A DNA stretch of 64,000 nucleotides, taken from NCBI GenBank assembly GCA_944326255.1, contig CALVDG010000004.1, positions 48,794 through 112,793 on the forward strand, given 5' to 3'. Source of the DNA: an uncultured Bacteroidales bacterium (lineage in GTDB: Bacteria; Bacteroidota; Bacteroidia; Bacteroidales; UBA932). Position numbers and translations under genes: made by a program. Every line of letters starts with the position of its first letter. Positions within the stretch are counted from its first letter, which is position 1. Below the pieces are notes generated by a model. It was not told where the DNA came from and ran no database searches. It was given only the letters and a program-made list of their open reading frames with translations. Positions 44,261 through 53,683 of this stretch are shown one piece after another.

Positions 44261-46118
44261 ATAACGATCAAGTTCAGGCATATTCTGTCCGTTACCACAG
44301 CCGCTTTCCTGCTGTCAGCCGTATTCTCCTGCTCCGGCAGAAGGGACGCGCAGGTGCGTCAGGTCCTGACTGCAGCCGACTCGCTGATGATGACTGAGCC
44401 GCAGGCCGCGCTGGATACCCTGATGACCATCGACAGCTCCGATGCCGAGAAACTGCCGCGTGCCGACAGGGCTTTCTACACCCTGCTGCGTACTGAGGCA
44501 GAGTACAAATGCTGGCTGCCTGTGGCCGAATACCGCCATAGCAGAGGCTGCGGACTACTACCGCCGCAAAGGGCCGGAGGACAGGCTGGCAAGGGCACTC
44601 GTCATGCATGGTGCCGTCCTCTCGGAGCGCGGTGATGCCGAAGGCGCCATGTTCGCCTACAAGGAAGCCGAGCCCCTGCTCGAACGCTCCGGTGACCTTG
44701 AACAGCTAGGACTACTTAACACCCGCATCGGAGAACTCTACCAGACAAGTGCCGTCAATGACTCTGCGGCCCTGGCAAGATATTGCAGGGCCCTGGAATG
44801 TTTCGAGAAAGCAAAACATCATGACCACCAGATGACCACGTACCTGTCAATTGCCAAAATGCTGTTCGTCCTTGATTCTGCTGACAACAATGCCATACCT
44901 TACCTTGAAAAAGGTCTGTCAATGGCTGAAGCTGAACATGACACCCTCAGCATGCTTTCCGCTTACAGCCTGTATGCTTTCAAAGAACAGAATACTGCCA
45001 ATCTCGTAAAATTGGTAAAGAAAGCAGAGCAGCTGTATGACGGAATACCTGCACCAGGCCCAATGGAGACAGACATCCTCAACAGTATTTACTATTGCTG
45101 CGCAGAACTTTTCATAAATAGCGACAAGCCGGATTCAGCCCGGATGTTCTTGAACTGCATCCGCATGAGAGACGAAGTGGACAGTCTCGGCTACTATACT
45201 GTCATGGCAGATTTTTACGAAAGGGAAGACAATACAAAAAAAGCGACAGAATACCTGAGAACTGCCAATAACATGACACTGCGTATCCTGAAGGAAGGAT
45301 ATGACAGCCGGTTGGTAGAGATTGAGAAAAAATATGACAACGACATTCTATCCGAAAGACTGAAGATAGCCAGAAACAGGATACTGGCACTGACTGCACT
45401 CCTGCTGCTGGCAGTTACGGTATCTCTCATAATATACCTTGCAGCCAGAAACAGGGCAGGGAAACGGGAACTGGCACTGCGCGATGCTGTCAATGACCTG
45501 CAGTCGCTCCGCGCGGATCTTCTCTCAAAGCGGAACGAGGCAGAACAGCTGCAGTCCGTCATACATGAGAAGGAGACTGCACTCGGCAATCTGAAAAAGC
45601 AGATTGAGACCGAGGAGAACAGACACAACCATGAGGCGAAGGAGATCAGGATTCTCCGTGAGTCTCTGGTCAGCAAAGTCTCTTCCAATCAAGAACTGCT
45701 CTCGGTCAACGCAGAGATGCTGAGCATGGCCAAGACTCTCGCAGATATCTGCTACGTATATGAAGGCTCCCCAAATATGCCGGGCAAGGTAGAGGATGTC
45801 CTGAAGTCCACACTGTCGGATAAAAGCACCTCCGACAAGATACAGAAGATGTTTGAACTCGCCTATCCCGGCTTCATGGACAGTCTGAGCAAGGAATATC
45901 CATCGCTCAACGACAGCGACCGCAAGCTGACAGCACTGGTATGCTGCGGTTTCACCCCCAATACAGCCAGCATCATCATGGGCACCGGAGTGCAGAGCCT
46001 GAACGCCAGAAAATACAGGCTCGCCCGCAAGATGGGTCTTGACGGACGGATCTCCACTTTCCTGAAAAAAAGATTGTCCGAATACAATCTTCAGACAAGT
46101 CAACACGCTGAGAGCTAA
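44261..46118 (+). pseudogene. TPR - transmembrane - HTH regulator with frameshift and no ATG
   Basis: The reading frame from about 44261 gives a lipoprotein signal (SVTTAAFLLSAVFSCSGR) and VLTAADSLMMTEPQAALDTL, then breaks near 44530. The rest (TAIAEAADYYRRKGPEDRLARAL ...) continues in another frame to 46118. One missing base would restore it. No ATG is in frame upstream of the signal peptide; only ATA/ATC codons are available. The remaining protein has TPR-like repeats, a transmembrane helix (ILALTALLLLAVTVSLIIYL) near 45400, a coiled coil and a C-terminal LuxR-like HTH (SDRKLTALVCCGF ... SLNARKYRLARKMGL). It resembles the Bacteroidota TPR-HTH regulator family. Confidence 0.75.
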
Positions 46119-46263
46119 TACATTGCGACGATGTTGACAGATCCTGAGCCTAACGGGTTGCAAATCAGTAACATAACTTAAAAACAAAAGTAGCGTCACT
46201 TTTGCAGTCTAAGTATTCCACTTAGTGTCATCAGCTTGCGTAAAGTCACCGTCACTAATCCGA

Positions 46264-46295
46264 TTTGGAGAAAAGAATGATGTAAGTTATATTTG
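46264..46295 (+). promoter_or_regulatory. Promoter TTTG-N20-TATATTTG, counterpart of 6059-6090
   Basis: TTTG at 46264-46267 and TATATTTG at 46288-46295 precede the second lipoprotein copy, with the same spacing as the first. Sequence after it (ACAAAC ... CAATGAGAC) is also similar. Confidence 0.6.
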
Positions 46296-46319
46296 TAGTC
46301 GCAGACAAACATTAACCCA

Positions 46320-46454
46320 ATGAGACTTACATCCATCCTCGCAACGGCATCCTCACCGTCTCCTTCGACGGCTCCGGCATCGGAGAAGGACTCTTCCGCC
46401 TCATCCTTTCCGACAGTGAGTATGAGTATGAAGGCTATCTCACTATCCACTAAA
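46320..46454 (+). pseudogene. DUF3244-type relic
   Basis: The frame ending at TAA 46452-46454 reads NGILTVSFDG directly joined to SGIGEGLFRLILSD and EYEYEGYLTIH. This is the C-terminal end of a DUF3244 protein with the middle (DSFGVTVYSSALPANGMEYDYD in the 60.6-kb fragment) deleted. The ATG at 46320 is not in this frame. It occupies the leader of the lipoprotein gene, as at 6118-6255. Confidence 0.5.
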
Positions 46455-46500
46455 ACACTAACAGTAGGAATAAGAAAGTAACTCTAAATTGAAGCAATAT

Positions 46501-47175
46501 ATGAGAACATTATCATCAATAAATATCACAGTCTTATCCGTGGTGGCCTTGCTCTTTGCGAGCGGATGTCAAAAGGACGAGAAAGTCTTTCCTGTAAGCG
46601 GTACAGATGTTACAGGGCATTTCATAAACACATATATCATACCTGACAGCATAAGCATCGGTAATGCCTACTTTGACACAGACAGCACCTGGACTCTGGT
46701 GTTCAAGGGCGATGACATCACGCATCAGTACAAGGATTCCGCTATGTTCAGGAAACTCTCGGAGTCATTGGGAGACACATCCTATACAGAAGAGACCACT
46801 CCGGATTATGCATGTGCCGTTGCAGGAACCGTATATTCGGTGGACATCGTCTGCGACAGGGATTTTCTCGGCATAGAGGCCGGCAAGAGCCTTGGCGGTG
46901 TAGTGGTACTGAGAGCACTGTCGGCGTATGAGTTCATTCAAAGCGGATATACTGCCTTATACGACATGCCTTCATGGATAGACTATCCAAAATCGAATCT
47001 TTATCCGATAGAGACCGTAGGGACGGAGATAGATACGGACGGATTGAAAGCCATAGAGCCAAGATGCTGGCTGCATTTCACCGGAATACCTGAAGGTATA
47101 GGCGAGTGTACCTTCACCGTGACGGTCAATGTGGACGGCAGGCAGTTTCAGTGCTCCGTCACACAAAGTTTCTAA
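46501..47175 (+). CDS. Hypothetical lipoprotein, paralog of 6294-6995
   Basis: Encodes a 224-aa predicted lipoprotein (signal peptide, lipobox FASGC near 22). From TDVTGHFIN onward it is nearly identical to the 6294-6995 protein, including GDDITHQYKDSAM, CDRDFLG and the QCSVTQSF end; only the signal and first mature residues differ. The start ATG is at 46501; a TTG at 46489 is possible. The function is unknown. The duplication includes the promoter, the DUF3244 relic and, on the other strand, a tRNA-like sequence. Confidence 0.75.
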   Translation: MRTLSSINITVLSVVALLFASGCQKDEKVFPVSGTDVTGHFINTYIIPDSISIGNAYFDTDSTWTLVFKGDDITHQYKDSAMFRKLSESLGDTSYTEETTPDYACAVAGTVYSVDIVCDRDFLGIEAGKSLGGVVVLRALSAYEFIQSGYTALYDMPSWIDYPKSNLYPIETVGTEIDTDGLKAIEPRCWLHFTGIPEGIGECTFTVTVNVDGRQFQCSVTQSF

Positions 47176-47185
47176 GGCACCTTTG

Positions 47186-47260
47186 TGGAGCATACCGGAG
47201 TCGAACCGATTAACCTCGACACTGCCAGTGTCGCGCTCCAGCCAAATGAGCTGATGCCAC
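47186..47260 (-). pseudogene. Degenerate tRNA-Ala(GGC) copy
   Basis: Near-identical to tRNA-Ala(GGC) at 7128-7201, with the same anticodon arm (CGACA-CTGGCAG-TGTCG). It has a T-C mismatch at acceptor pair 2-71, one extra base in the variable/T-stem junction and a U-G in the T stem. It is probably a non-functional or poorly functional duplicate, though a functional variant cannot be excluded. Confidence 0.7.
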
Positions 47261-47375
47261 GTAGCGCACCATGTAGAAGATGACATCGAACAGCCGCCTG
47301 ACAGGATGTAAGGCTGCTGCAAGGGAAAATTTCAATGGACGGTTGTCACTGATGGTCAAAGACTTAATATCATAA

Positions 47376-47420
47376 AAAGGTGCCCTGTCGGACTTTCAAA
47401 CCTGAACAGGGCACCTTTAT
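47376..47420. terminator. Rho-independent terminator, probably bidirectional
   Basis: AAAGGTGCCCTGT...ACAGGGCACCTTT around a 17-nt loop. Plus side followed by ATAAAA, minus side by TTATG after TTT. It ends the second lipoprotein transcript, 200 bp after that gene. Confidence 0.7.
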
Positions 47421-47610
47421 AAAATGCAATAATTTGATAATAAGCGCGATGTAATTTATCAACTTGCCCGGCCTGCTGTTTTTTCAGGTGACGGTTAAGG
47501 GCGCAGAGCTGACAGATGCAGAGTCGGGAAGAAGGTGCGGCGCAGAAGTTAATTATGTCAGGTGGGTGATATATCTCAATGTTTCTGTAGAAAAAATCAA
47601 AACAGTTTCT

Positions 47611-47618
47611 TATTTTTG
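47611..47618 (+). promoter_or_regulatory. -7 box (TATTTTTG) of the glycyl-tRNA synthetase gene
   Basis: TAnnTTTG match 20 nt before the ATG. Confidence 0.5.
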
Positions 47619-47638
47619 CGAGATAAATCAATGATGCG

Positions 47639-49189
47639 ATGACACAGGAAGAAGTATTCAAACAACTTACCGCCCATGCCAAGGAGTACGGCTTTGTATT
47701 CCAGTCAAGTGAGATATATGACGGACTGAGTGCCGTCTACGATTACGGACAGATGGGCGTCGAGCTCAAGAACAACATAAAGAAATACTGGTGGGACGCC
47801 ATGGTGCGCCTCAATGAGAATATCGTAGGCATCGACTCCGCCATCTTCATGCACCCGAAGATCTGGCAGGCGTCAGGCCATGTCGGGGCATTCAATGATC
47901 CCCTTATCGACAACAAGGACTCCAAGAAGCGTTACCGTGCCGACGTGCTCATCGAGGACTATATCGCAAAGCTGGAGGAGAAGATAGCCAAGGATGTGGA
48001 GAAAGGCCGCCGCAAGTTCGGCGAGAGCTTCGACGAGGCCCAGTTCCGCGCCACCAATCCCAACGTGCTGCGCAATCAGCAGAAGATGGACGAGGTACGC
48101 TCCCGCATGACGGAGGCGTTGAATGCCAACGACCTGCAGGCGCTGCGCGACATCATCATCGACTGTGGGATAGTATGTCCTATTTCCGGTACCAAGAACT
48201 GGACCGAGGTGCGTCAGTTCAACCTGATGTTTTCCACCCAGCTCGGCAACATCTCCGGCGAGGACGGCATCATCTACCTGCGTCCCGAGACAGCGCAGGG
48301 TATATTTGTCAACTTCCTGAACGTTCAGAAGACCGGCCGTATGAAGGTGCCTTTCGGCATTGCCCAGATCGGCAAGGCCTTCCGCAACGAGATAGTGGCC
48401 CGTCAGTTCATCTTCCGTATGAGGGAGTTCGAGCAGATGGAGATGCAGTTCTTCGTGCGTCCCGGCTCCGAGCTTGAGTGGTTCGCCAAGTGGAAAGAGG
48501 CCCGTCTGCAGTGGCACAAGGCCCTCGGACTGGGCGATGAGAAATACCGCTTCCATGACCACGAGAAACTGGCCCACTATGCCAACGCCGCCACCGACAT
48601 AGAGTTTGAGTTCCCCTTCGGCTTCAAGGAACTCGAGGGCATCCATTCCCGTACCGATTTTGACCTGAGCAATCACCAGAAATTCTCCGGCCGCAAGATA
48701 CAGTATTTTGACCCTGAGACCGGCGAAAGCTATACTCCCTACGTCATCGAGACATCCATCGGTCTGGACAGGATGTTCCTGGCCGTGCTCTCCGCATCCT
48801 ACTGCGAGGAGAAGCTGGACAACGGAGAGGAGAGAGTGGTTCTCCGTATTCCGCCCGTATTGGCCCCTGTCAAGCTGGCCGTATTGCCGCTGGTCAAGAA
48901 AGACGGTCTGCCTGAGAGGGCCAGGGCCATCATCGATGACCTTAAGTTTGACTTCAACTGCCAGTACGATGAGAAGGACAGCATAGGCAAGCGTTATCGC
49001 CGGCAGGACGCGATAGGCACGCCTTACTGCATCACAGTGGATCACCAGACCCTGGAGGACAACTGCGTGACCATCCGCGACCGCGACACCATGGCCCAGG
49101 AGCGCATCCCCATCGCCGAGGTTGAGCGTATCATCAGGGAGAGGACGGATTACAAGCCCGTATTACGGAAATTGAATAAAATAGGATAA
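47639..49189 (+). CDS. glyS: Glycine--tRNA ligase, single-chain (homodimeric) type
   Basis: Encodes a 516-aa class II synthetase charging tRNA-Gly. It is the homodimeric (archaeal/eukaryote-like) form rather than the GlyQ/GlyS heterotetramer. Motif 2 FRNEIVARQFIFRMREFEQMEMQ and motif 3 SIGLDRMFLAVL are present, followed by a C-terminal anticodon-binding domain (VKLAVLPLVKKD ...). The length is normal. The dihydroorotate dehydrogenase-like gene follows after 4 bp. Confidence 0.95.
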   Translation: MTQEEVFKQLTAHAKEYGFVFQSSEIYDGLSAVYDYGQMGVELKNNIKKYWWDAMVRLNENIVGIDSAIFMHPKIWQASGHVGAFNDPLIDNKDSKKRYRADVLIEDYIAKLEEKIAKDVEKGRRKFGESFDEAQFRATNPNVLRNQQKMDEVRSRMTEALNANDLQALRDIIIDCGIVCPISGTKNWTEVRQFNLMFSTQLGNISGEDGIIYLRPETAQGIFVNFLNVQKTGRMKVPFGIAQIGKAFRNEIVARQFIFRMREFEQMEMQFFVRPGSELEWFAKWKEARLQWHKALGLGDEKYRFHDHEKLAHYANAATDIEFEFPFGFKELEGIHSRTDFDLSNHQKFSGRKIQYFDPETGESYTPYVIETSIGLDRMFLAVLSASYCEEKLDNGEERVVLRIPPVLAPVKLAVLPLVKKDGLPERARAIIDDLKFDFNCQYDEKDSIGKRYRRQDAIGTPYCITVDHQTLEDNCVTIRDRDTMAQERIPIAEVERIIRERTDYKPVLRKLNKIG

Positions 49190-49193
49190 CATT

Positions 49194-50174
49194 ATGGCTA
49201 CGACGGAAGTAAAGTATCTCGGCCTGGACCTCAAGAGTCCGGTGATCGTCAGCAGTTGCTCATTGACCGCTGATGTGGAAAAAGTAAAGGAAATGCAGCA
49301 TGCCGGAGCAGGTGCCGTGGTGATGAAGTCTCTCTTCGAGGAGCAGATCCGCGGCGAGGTGGAGTTCATGGCCTCGGCCGGACACTCCTATCCGGAGATG
49401 GACGACTATCTCCACGCCTATATCCGCAGCAATTCCATAGCCCAGTACACCGAGAAGGTAAAGGCCCTCAAGCAGGCCGTGACTATACCTGTCATCGCCA
49501 GCATCAACTGCTACAGCCCCGGAGAATGGGTCGAGTATGCCCGTCAGGTCGAGGCTGCAGGCGCGGATGCCCTGGAGATCAATCTTTACGATCCGGCAGT
49601 AGACCCCAGGACCTCTCCCGCTTCCATAGAGGAGGGATATATCAGCGTGATACGCTCCATCGTGTCTGAGCTGCGCATCCCCGTGGCTGTAAAGATAGGC
49701 CAGCACTATACCAGCATAGTCAATTTCGCAGACCGTCTGGCTTCCTGCGGCGCGAAAGGAGTGGTGATATTCAACCGTTTCTTCAGACCCGACATTGATA
49801 TAGAGAACTTCAGGCTCGTGCCGGCGGCACCCCTGTCCCACGAGGGAGAGTACGGAGAGACGCTGCGCTGGACGGCTATACTCTCGTCGGTGGTCAAGAC
49901 CGATATAGCTGTCACCACCGGCATCCATACTCCGGAGACGGCCATAAAGATGATACTGGCCGGAGCCGCTGCAGTGCAGATATGTTCGGTGATATATCAG
50001 AAAGGCGTGGATGTGATTGCCGGCTTTAACGACAGGATTCAGAAATTCCTGGAGGACAACAATGTCGGAAGCCTTTCCCAGATCCGCGGCCGTCTGGACT
50101 ACTCCACCATAGCCGATCCGGCCTTGTACGAGCGCGTCCAGTTCATGAAGACTTTCGGTTCCCTAGCACTTTAG
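49194..50174 (+). CDS. Dihydroorotate dehydrogenase-like protein
   Basis: Encodes a 326-aa TIM-barrel flavoprotein of the PyrD family. The N-terminus KYLGLDLKSPVIVSSCSLTA, substrate-contact ASINCYSP and DALEINLYDP, the FMN Lys in VAVKIGQHYTS and GGAAAVQ-like ILAGAAAVQICSVIY fit. Bacteroidota carry a divergent clade that need not make pyrimidines, so I leave the symbol empty. It probably shares a transcript with glyS. Its 3' end overlaps the convergent glycosyltransferase by 32 bp. Confidence 0.85.
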   Translation: MATTEVKYLGLDLKSPVIVSSCSLTADVEKVKEMQHAGAGAVVMKSLFEEQIRGEVEFMASAGHSYPEMDDYLHAYIRSNSIAQYTEKVKALKQAVTIPVIASINCYSPGEWVEYARQVEAAGADALEINLYDPAVDPRTSPASIEEGYISVIRSIVSELRIPVAVKIGQHYTSIVNFADRLASCGAKGVVIFNRFFRPDIDIENFRLVPAAPLSHEGEYGETLRWTAILSSVVKTDIAVTTGIHTPETAIKMILAGAAAVQICSVIYQKGVDVIAGFNDRIQKFLEDNNVGSLSQIRGRLDYSTIADPALYERVQFMKTFGSLAL

Positions 50175-51543
50175 TTGTCAGCAATTCAGCGTAGCGGCCG
50201 GCGAGGGAGCGGCGGGTGTAGGCGGAGATGGCTCCGGGGTCGGGGCTAAATGTGAGGGTGCGGGTGTACAGGGCCGTCAGGTACTCCTTCAGCGGGGCCT
50301 CCTCCTCCCAGTCGAATATCCGTCCGGTGCGGGTGGCGGCGAGGGAACGCTCGAGGATGCTGCCGTGGGGGCCGAATGCGGCTATGGGGCGGCCGGCGGC
50401 GAGGTACTCGAAGTATTTTCCTGTGAGAATGCCGGCGGCCTCGGGCTCCTCGCGCAGGGGCAGCAGGAGCAGGTCGGCGGCCTTCTGCAGGCGGTTGGCC
50501 TCGTGGTGGGGGATGTAGCCCCGGTCGGTCAGGCGGTCGCCCAGACCGGCCTCACGCACTGCGGCGAGGATCTCCGGGTCGGTCTTTCCGGCAAATGTCA
50601 GATGCAGGTCGCGGCCGAAGCCCGGGAGGTCGCGGCAGAGCTCCGCGAGGACCTTCCAGAGCCTGCGGGGATTGCCCTCCGCAGAGAAAAGCCCGGTGTG
50701 CACGAGGTTGAATCCTGCCGGGAGCTCCGCGGCAGTGATGCCGGTGAAGTCCGCCTCGTCGTAGCCGTTCTCTATCACGTGGAATTTGTTTTTCTGCTCA
50801 GTCACAGAGCTGTCACCGGCAGTCTGCCGTCCTGAGGTGCCGCGCTTTTTATCTGCATCCAGTTCCTCCAAGAAGTCCCGAATCATATTGTCCGTGACGG
50901 CCACCACATGGTCCGCCTCGCGCAGCACCGAGAGCTCCATGGCGGCGTACCTCTTCCGGCTCCGGCGGGTCAGAGGAAGGTGCTTGAAGTAGAATATGCG
51001 GGTCCACGGGTCGCGGAAATCGGCTGTCCAAGGGATACCGGTAGAGCGGTGCAGTGCCCTTGCTATCAGGTGCATGGAATGGGGCGGACCGGTGCTGACG
51101 ATGGCATCGACGGGGTGCTCGCGGAGGTATTGTTTCAGAAATTTGACGGAGGGGCGGATCCACAGGAAGCGGGGGTCGGGGACGAAGACATTGGCCCTGA
51201 GCCAGAGGGAGAGGCGCATCAGGGGGGACTTGTGGCCGACGGCGTTGATGGGATTGACTGCCGTACCGCCTGCGTTTCCCTTGGATTTCCCACCTTTTTT
51301 CTTTCCTGTCAGGATATTGAATACGGTGTATGGTTCGAGGATGGGCCGCTTGATGACCTCCACCTCCGGAGCGATGTCCCTCAGCAGGGATTCGTCCGTC
51401 ATGCCCGCCTCCGGATTCTCAGGAGTGTAGATGACCGGCTTCCACCCGTACTGCGGCAGATATCTGGACATCTTCAGCCACCGCTGCACGCCCGAGCCTG
51501 ATGTCGGCGGCCAGTAGTAGGTTATGATCAATACCCGTTTCAT
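50143..51543 (-). CDS. Glycosyltransferase family 4-like protein
   Basis: Encodes a 466-aa GT-B enzyme. The N-terminus ITYYWPPTSGSGVQRWLKMSRYL is the typical GT4 donor-independent start, WTADFRDPWTR follows, and LLLLPLREEPEAAGILTGKYFEYLAAGRPI is the C-terminal donor site. Probably cell-surface glycan synthesis. Its ATG overlaps the preceding small gene (51540-51791) by 4 bp, tying it to the DUF3791/DUF3990 module. The 3' end overlaps the convergent PyrD-like gene by 32 bp. Confidence 0.88.
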   Translation of the reverse strand: MKRVLIITYYWPPTSGSGVQRWLKMSRYLPQYGWKPVIYTPENPEAGMTDESLLRDIAPEVEVIKRPILEPYTVFNILTGKKKGGKSKGNAGGTAVNPINAVGHKSPLMRLSLWLRANVFVPDPRFLWIRPSVKFLKQYLREHPVDAIVSTGPPHSMHLIARALHRSTGIPWTADFRDPWTRIFYFKHLPLTRRSRKRYAAMELSVLREADHVVAVTDNMIRDFLEELDADKKRGTSGRQTAGDSSVTEQKNKFHVIENGYDEADFTGITAAELPAGFNLVHTGLFSAEGNPRRLWKVLAELCRDLPGFGRDLHLTFAGKTDPEILAAVREAGLGDRLTDRGYIPHHEANRLQKAADLLLLPLREEPEAAGILTGKYFEYLAAGRPIAAFGPHGSILERSLAATRTGRIFDWEEEAPLKEYLTALYTRTLTFSPDPGAISAYTRRSLAGRYAELLTTKVLGNRKSS

Positions 51544-51791
51544 ATTTTATCCTGATATTCTTTGATGAATTCGTCGGCGATGTACAGGTCTCCGTAGAGA
51601 TACAGGCCTGTCTCCTTGTCGTGCAGATCGGCGCATGTCTTGCTGCCGTAGAACAGCTGCAGAGCCTCTGACGGGGATATTTTAAGTCTTTTTGACAGTT
51701 CCGCCGATATGATGCCTATGCGGTTGCTCAGGATGGTCTCCTGAATTTCAGGAGACTTGACGGGATCGTTAAATGTGTTCTGTCCGCTCAT
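51540..51791 (-). CDS. Small protein of the DUF3990 module, unknown
   Basis: Encodes an 83-aa acidic, helical protein (ETILSNRIGIISAELSKRLKISPSEALQLFYGSKTCADLH, ending EFIKEYQDKI). I do not recognise a named family with certainty. Similar small proteins accompany DUF3990 ART-like genes. It overlaps the DUF3990 gene by 23 bp and the glycosyltransferase by 4 bp. A partner or antitoxin role is an inference from context. Confidence 0.7.
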   Translation of the reverse strand: MSGQNTFNDPVKSPEIQETILSNRIGIISAELSKRLKISPSEALQLFYGSKTCADLHDKETGLYLYGDLYIADEFIKEYQDKI

Positions 51792-52254
51792 AGATGAGAT
51801 ATTTGTCAGTAAGTTCCTGATTTAACAGGCAGATTTGGTTGTTGGGCCGGTGAATCGCAAGTCTGCGTAGAGCTGTATCGGAGTCCATCAATCCGGCCAT
51901 ATAAAGGTTTATCGTGTCTATGACACGGTCGTTTGCAACTCCGCCCTCTATGTAATCGTACGGGGCGGCAGGGTTGAGGCCACGGCGGCTGGCGACTATG
52001 AAGTCCAGCCATTCATGGTCGTATGCGTTGAATATCCTGCATTTGCCTTCTTTGATAACAGCTTCTCTGTCTAAACTGTAGACGTTGATGAGAGCACTGC
52101 TGTTCCGGCGTTTGGCAGTAGCGGCAGCCCAGTCGGAGGCCTGTTTCAGCAGAGGTGTTACGTAGAATCCACGGCCAAAGTCCAAGTTCTCTCTGCCGAA
52201 CATGCAGACCGGCCGCTCCACGGTCTGAGTACCTCCATGATATACCGTAATCAT
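51769..52254 (-). CDS. DUF3990 protein, ADP-ribosyltransferase-like
   Basis: Encodes a 161-aa protein matching DUF3990, which I place with the ADP-ribosyltransferase-like superfamily. The N-terminus TVYHGGTQ (His6) and the DFGRGFYVT segment (25-33) followed by a QASDWA helix correspond to the NAD-binding strand-helix units. No third catalytic Glu can be assigned with confidence. It is the middle gene of a three-gene overlapping cluster with a DUF3791-like upstream gene (one-base overlap) and the small 83-aa gene. A toxin or NAD-dependent modifier is the likely role. Confidence 0.78.
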   Translation of the reverse strand: MITVYHGGTQTVERPVCMFGRENLDFGRGFYVTPLLKQASDWAAATAKRRNSSALINVYSLDREAVIKEGKCRIFNAYDHEWLDFIVASRRGLNPAAPYDYIEGGVANDRVIDTINLYMAGLMDSDTALRRLAIHRPNNQICLLNQELTDKYLIYERTEHI

Positions 52255-52490
52255 TACTGTGTTTCTTTATTGTTCAGATACTCAATCATATCATCTGTAA
52301 CGCGCTCACGGCTTTGGGTGTGGAGCGCATCGTAGCACGGAATGATGAAATCGTCTATCATCCTCACTTTCTTCATCCGCTCATATATCTCCATATAGGA
52401 CTTCCCAAGCCGTCTGGCCGTACTCTCAATGCAGAATGCAGCGAAGGCGAGAACGATTTCTGTATGTGATAATTCAATCAAGTTACTCAT
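52254..52490 (-). CDS. DUF3791-like small protein
   Basis: Encodes a 78-aa protein resembling DUF3791: FAAFCIESTARRLGKSYMEIYERM, DDFIIPCYDALHTQSRERVTDDMIEYL. Proteins of this family are usually encoded next to DUF3990 genes. First gene of the three-gene module, with a TATTTTTG -7 box only 8 nt upstream. A possible antitoxin or partner (inference). Confidence 0.78.
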   Translation of the reverse strand: MSNLIELSHTEIVLAFAAFCIESTARRLGKSYMEIYERMKKVRMIDDFIIPCYDALHTQSRERVTDDMIEYLNNKETQ

Positions 52491-52498
52491 GATGGGTA

Positions 52499-52506
52499 CA
52501 AAAATA
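52499..52506 (-). promoter_or_regulatory. -7 box (TATTTTTG) of the DUF3791/DUF3990 module
   Basis: TAnnTTTG match on the minus strand, ending 8 nt before the ATG, so the transcript is nearly leaderless. Confidence 0.45.
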
Positions 52507-52525
52507 ACGATTATATCTTAATTTT

Positions 52526-53557
52526 TTAATTCAGCCACTTGGAGAGATCGTAGAGGCTGACGGTCTCCTCGTCGTAGGAGATGGTGGCGAGGATGCCGGT
52601 GTCGGGGTCGATGGCGGAATAATTGGCCGGGGCGATGCTGTAGGATGCTTCGGGCTTCAGGTCCAGGTCGAATATGACGATACGCGAGGGGACGGGGCTG
52701 TATCCGCCTTCGTCGTTGATCATGCCTACGATATGGTGGCCCAGATATTCGGCAGGGTTGTAGGAAAGGTCGGCTGAATAGTTGCTGGAATGGATGTCGT
52801 CGGGGCCGTAGTCCACGTACACTTCAGCCAGACGCTCTCCGGTGTCGAGGGAGTGCAGATAGAGGACCGGCCATGTGATGCTGTAAATCAGCAGGCGGGA
52901 GCGGTCGGGGGAGACAGTCTCGCTTGTGAGTTGCGGAGGCTGGTAGGTGATCTCGGCTTCGAGGGCTTCGTTGACGCCTTCGCCCCAGCCTTCGAGGTAG
53001 GTCTTGACGGTCCCTTGGGAGTCGGTAGTGTAGTAGCGGTTGTTGTCCGCATTGCAGAGCCAGCGTCCCTGGCCGAGCGGATGGATGGCCCTCATGCTCT
53101 TGTGGAAGTCCTGGATGAGCTCAGTGCGGTAGCCTCCGTCCCCGGTGTGGGCCGTCAGCCGTATCAGCCTGCCCATGGTCCAGTCCCTCACCGTGATGAC
53201 TATCGAGTCGCCCTTCATGCCTTCATATCCGTGGTACGATGGGTCGATGAACTCCTGCGGTCCGCGTCCCCATGTACCGAACTGCACCACAGTCCGGAAG
53301 TCCCCGTCCAACAGCGAGAAGCATTTGCCCGACTCCCCGCTGTAGTTCTGTATGTTCTGCGAAATCCACCAGTCCCCGGCCCTGAACAGCGCGAGGATAT
53401 TGCTCTCGACCGGGTCGTAGTGGATGACCCTGACCGGCTCAAGGGTCCCTTCCACAGGGAATTCCTTCACTACTGTGTATCCCTTTCCATCCTGATTCTG
53501 TCCGCAGCCGATGACTGCGATAAGAGCCGATGCGAGCAAAAGAAGTCTTTTCATCAT
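52526..53557 (-). CDS. Six-bladed beta-propeller-like lipoprotein
   Basis: Encodes a 343-aa predicted lipoprotein (signal peptide, lipobox AVIGC near 17-19). The mature part has repeated beta-blade-like segments (VRVIHYDPVESNILALFRAGDWWI, FGTWGRGPQEFIDPSYHGY, LLIYSITWPVLYLHSLDTGERLAEVYVDYGP) typical of the six-bladed propeller proteins abundant in Bacteroidota. The function is unknown; ligand binding at the cell surface is plausible. The start MKRLLLL or MMKRLLLL is set by the signal peptide; longer forms have a charged extension. Confidence 0.8.
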   Translation of the reverse strand: MMKRLLLLASALIAVIGCGQNQDGKGYTVVKEFPVEGTLEPVRVIHYDPVESNILALFRAGDWWISQNIQNYSGESGKCFSLLDGDFRTVVQFGTWGRGPQEFIDPSYHGYEGMKGDSIVITVRDWTMGRLIRLTAHTGDGGYRTELIQDFHKSMRAIHPLGQGRWLCNADNNRYYTTDSQGTVKTYLEGWGEGVNEALEAEITYQPPQLTSETVSPDRSRLLIYSITWPVLYLHSLDTGERLAEVYVDYGPDDIHSSNYSADLSYNPAEYLGHHIVGMINDEGGYSPVPSRIVIFDLDLKPEASYSIAPANYSAIDPDTGILATISYDEETVSLYDLSKWLN

Positions 53558-53683
53558 TTTTTGCTTTTTATCCGTAAAAATAATAAAAGTTTTAATGATT
53601 ATCCGCGAAGATACCCCTAGGACAGTCAAAGAGAATGTATGCCCGCACATTCCGTAAATGCACCGATGCAAGATGTCGTAGGT

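Noticed and set aside
47873..49045. 390-codon minus-strand ORF opposite glycyl-tRNA synthetase
   Set aside because: Mirror frame of a conserved synthetase; no recognisable domain.
50775..50792. Third parS-like site
   Set aside because: CTATCACGTGGAATTT has the CACGTG core but the outer positions do not match.
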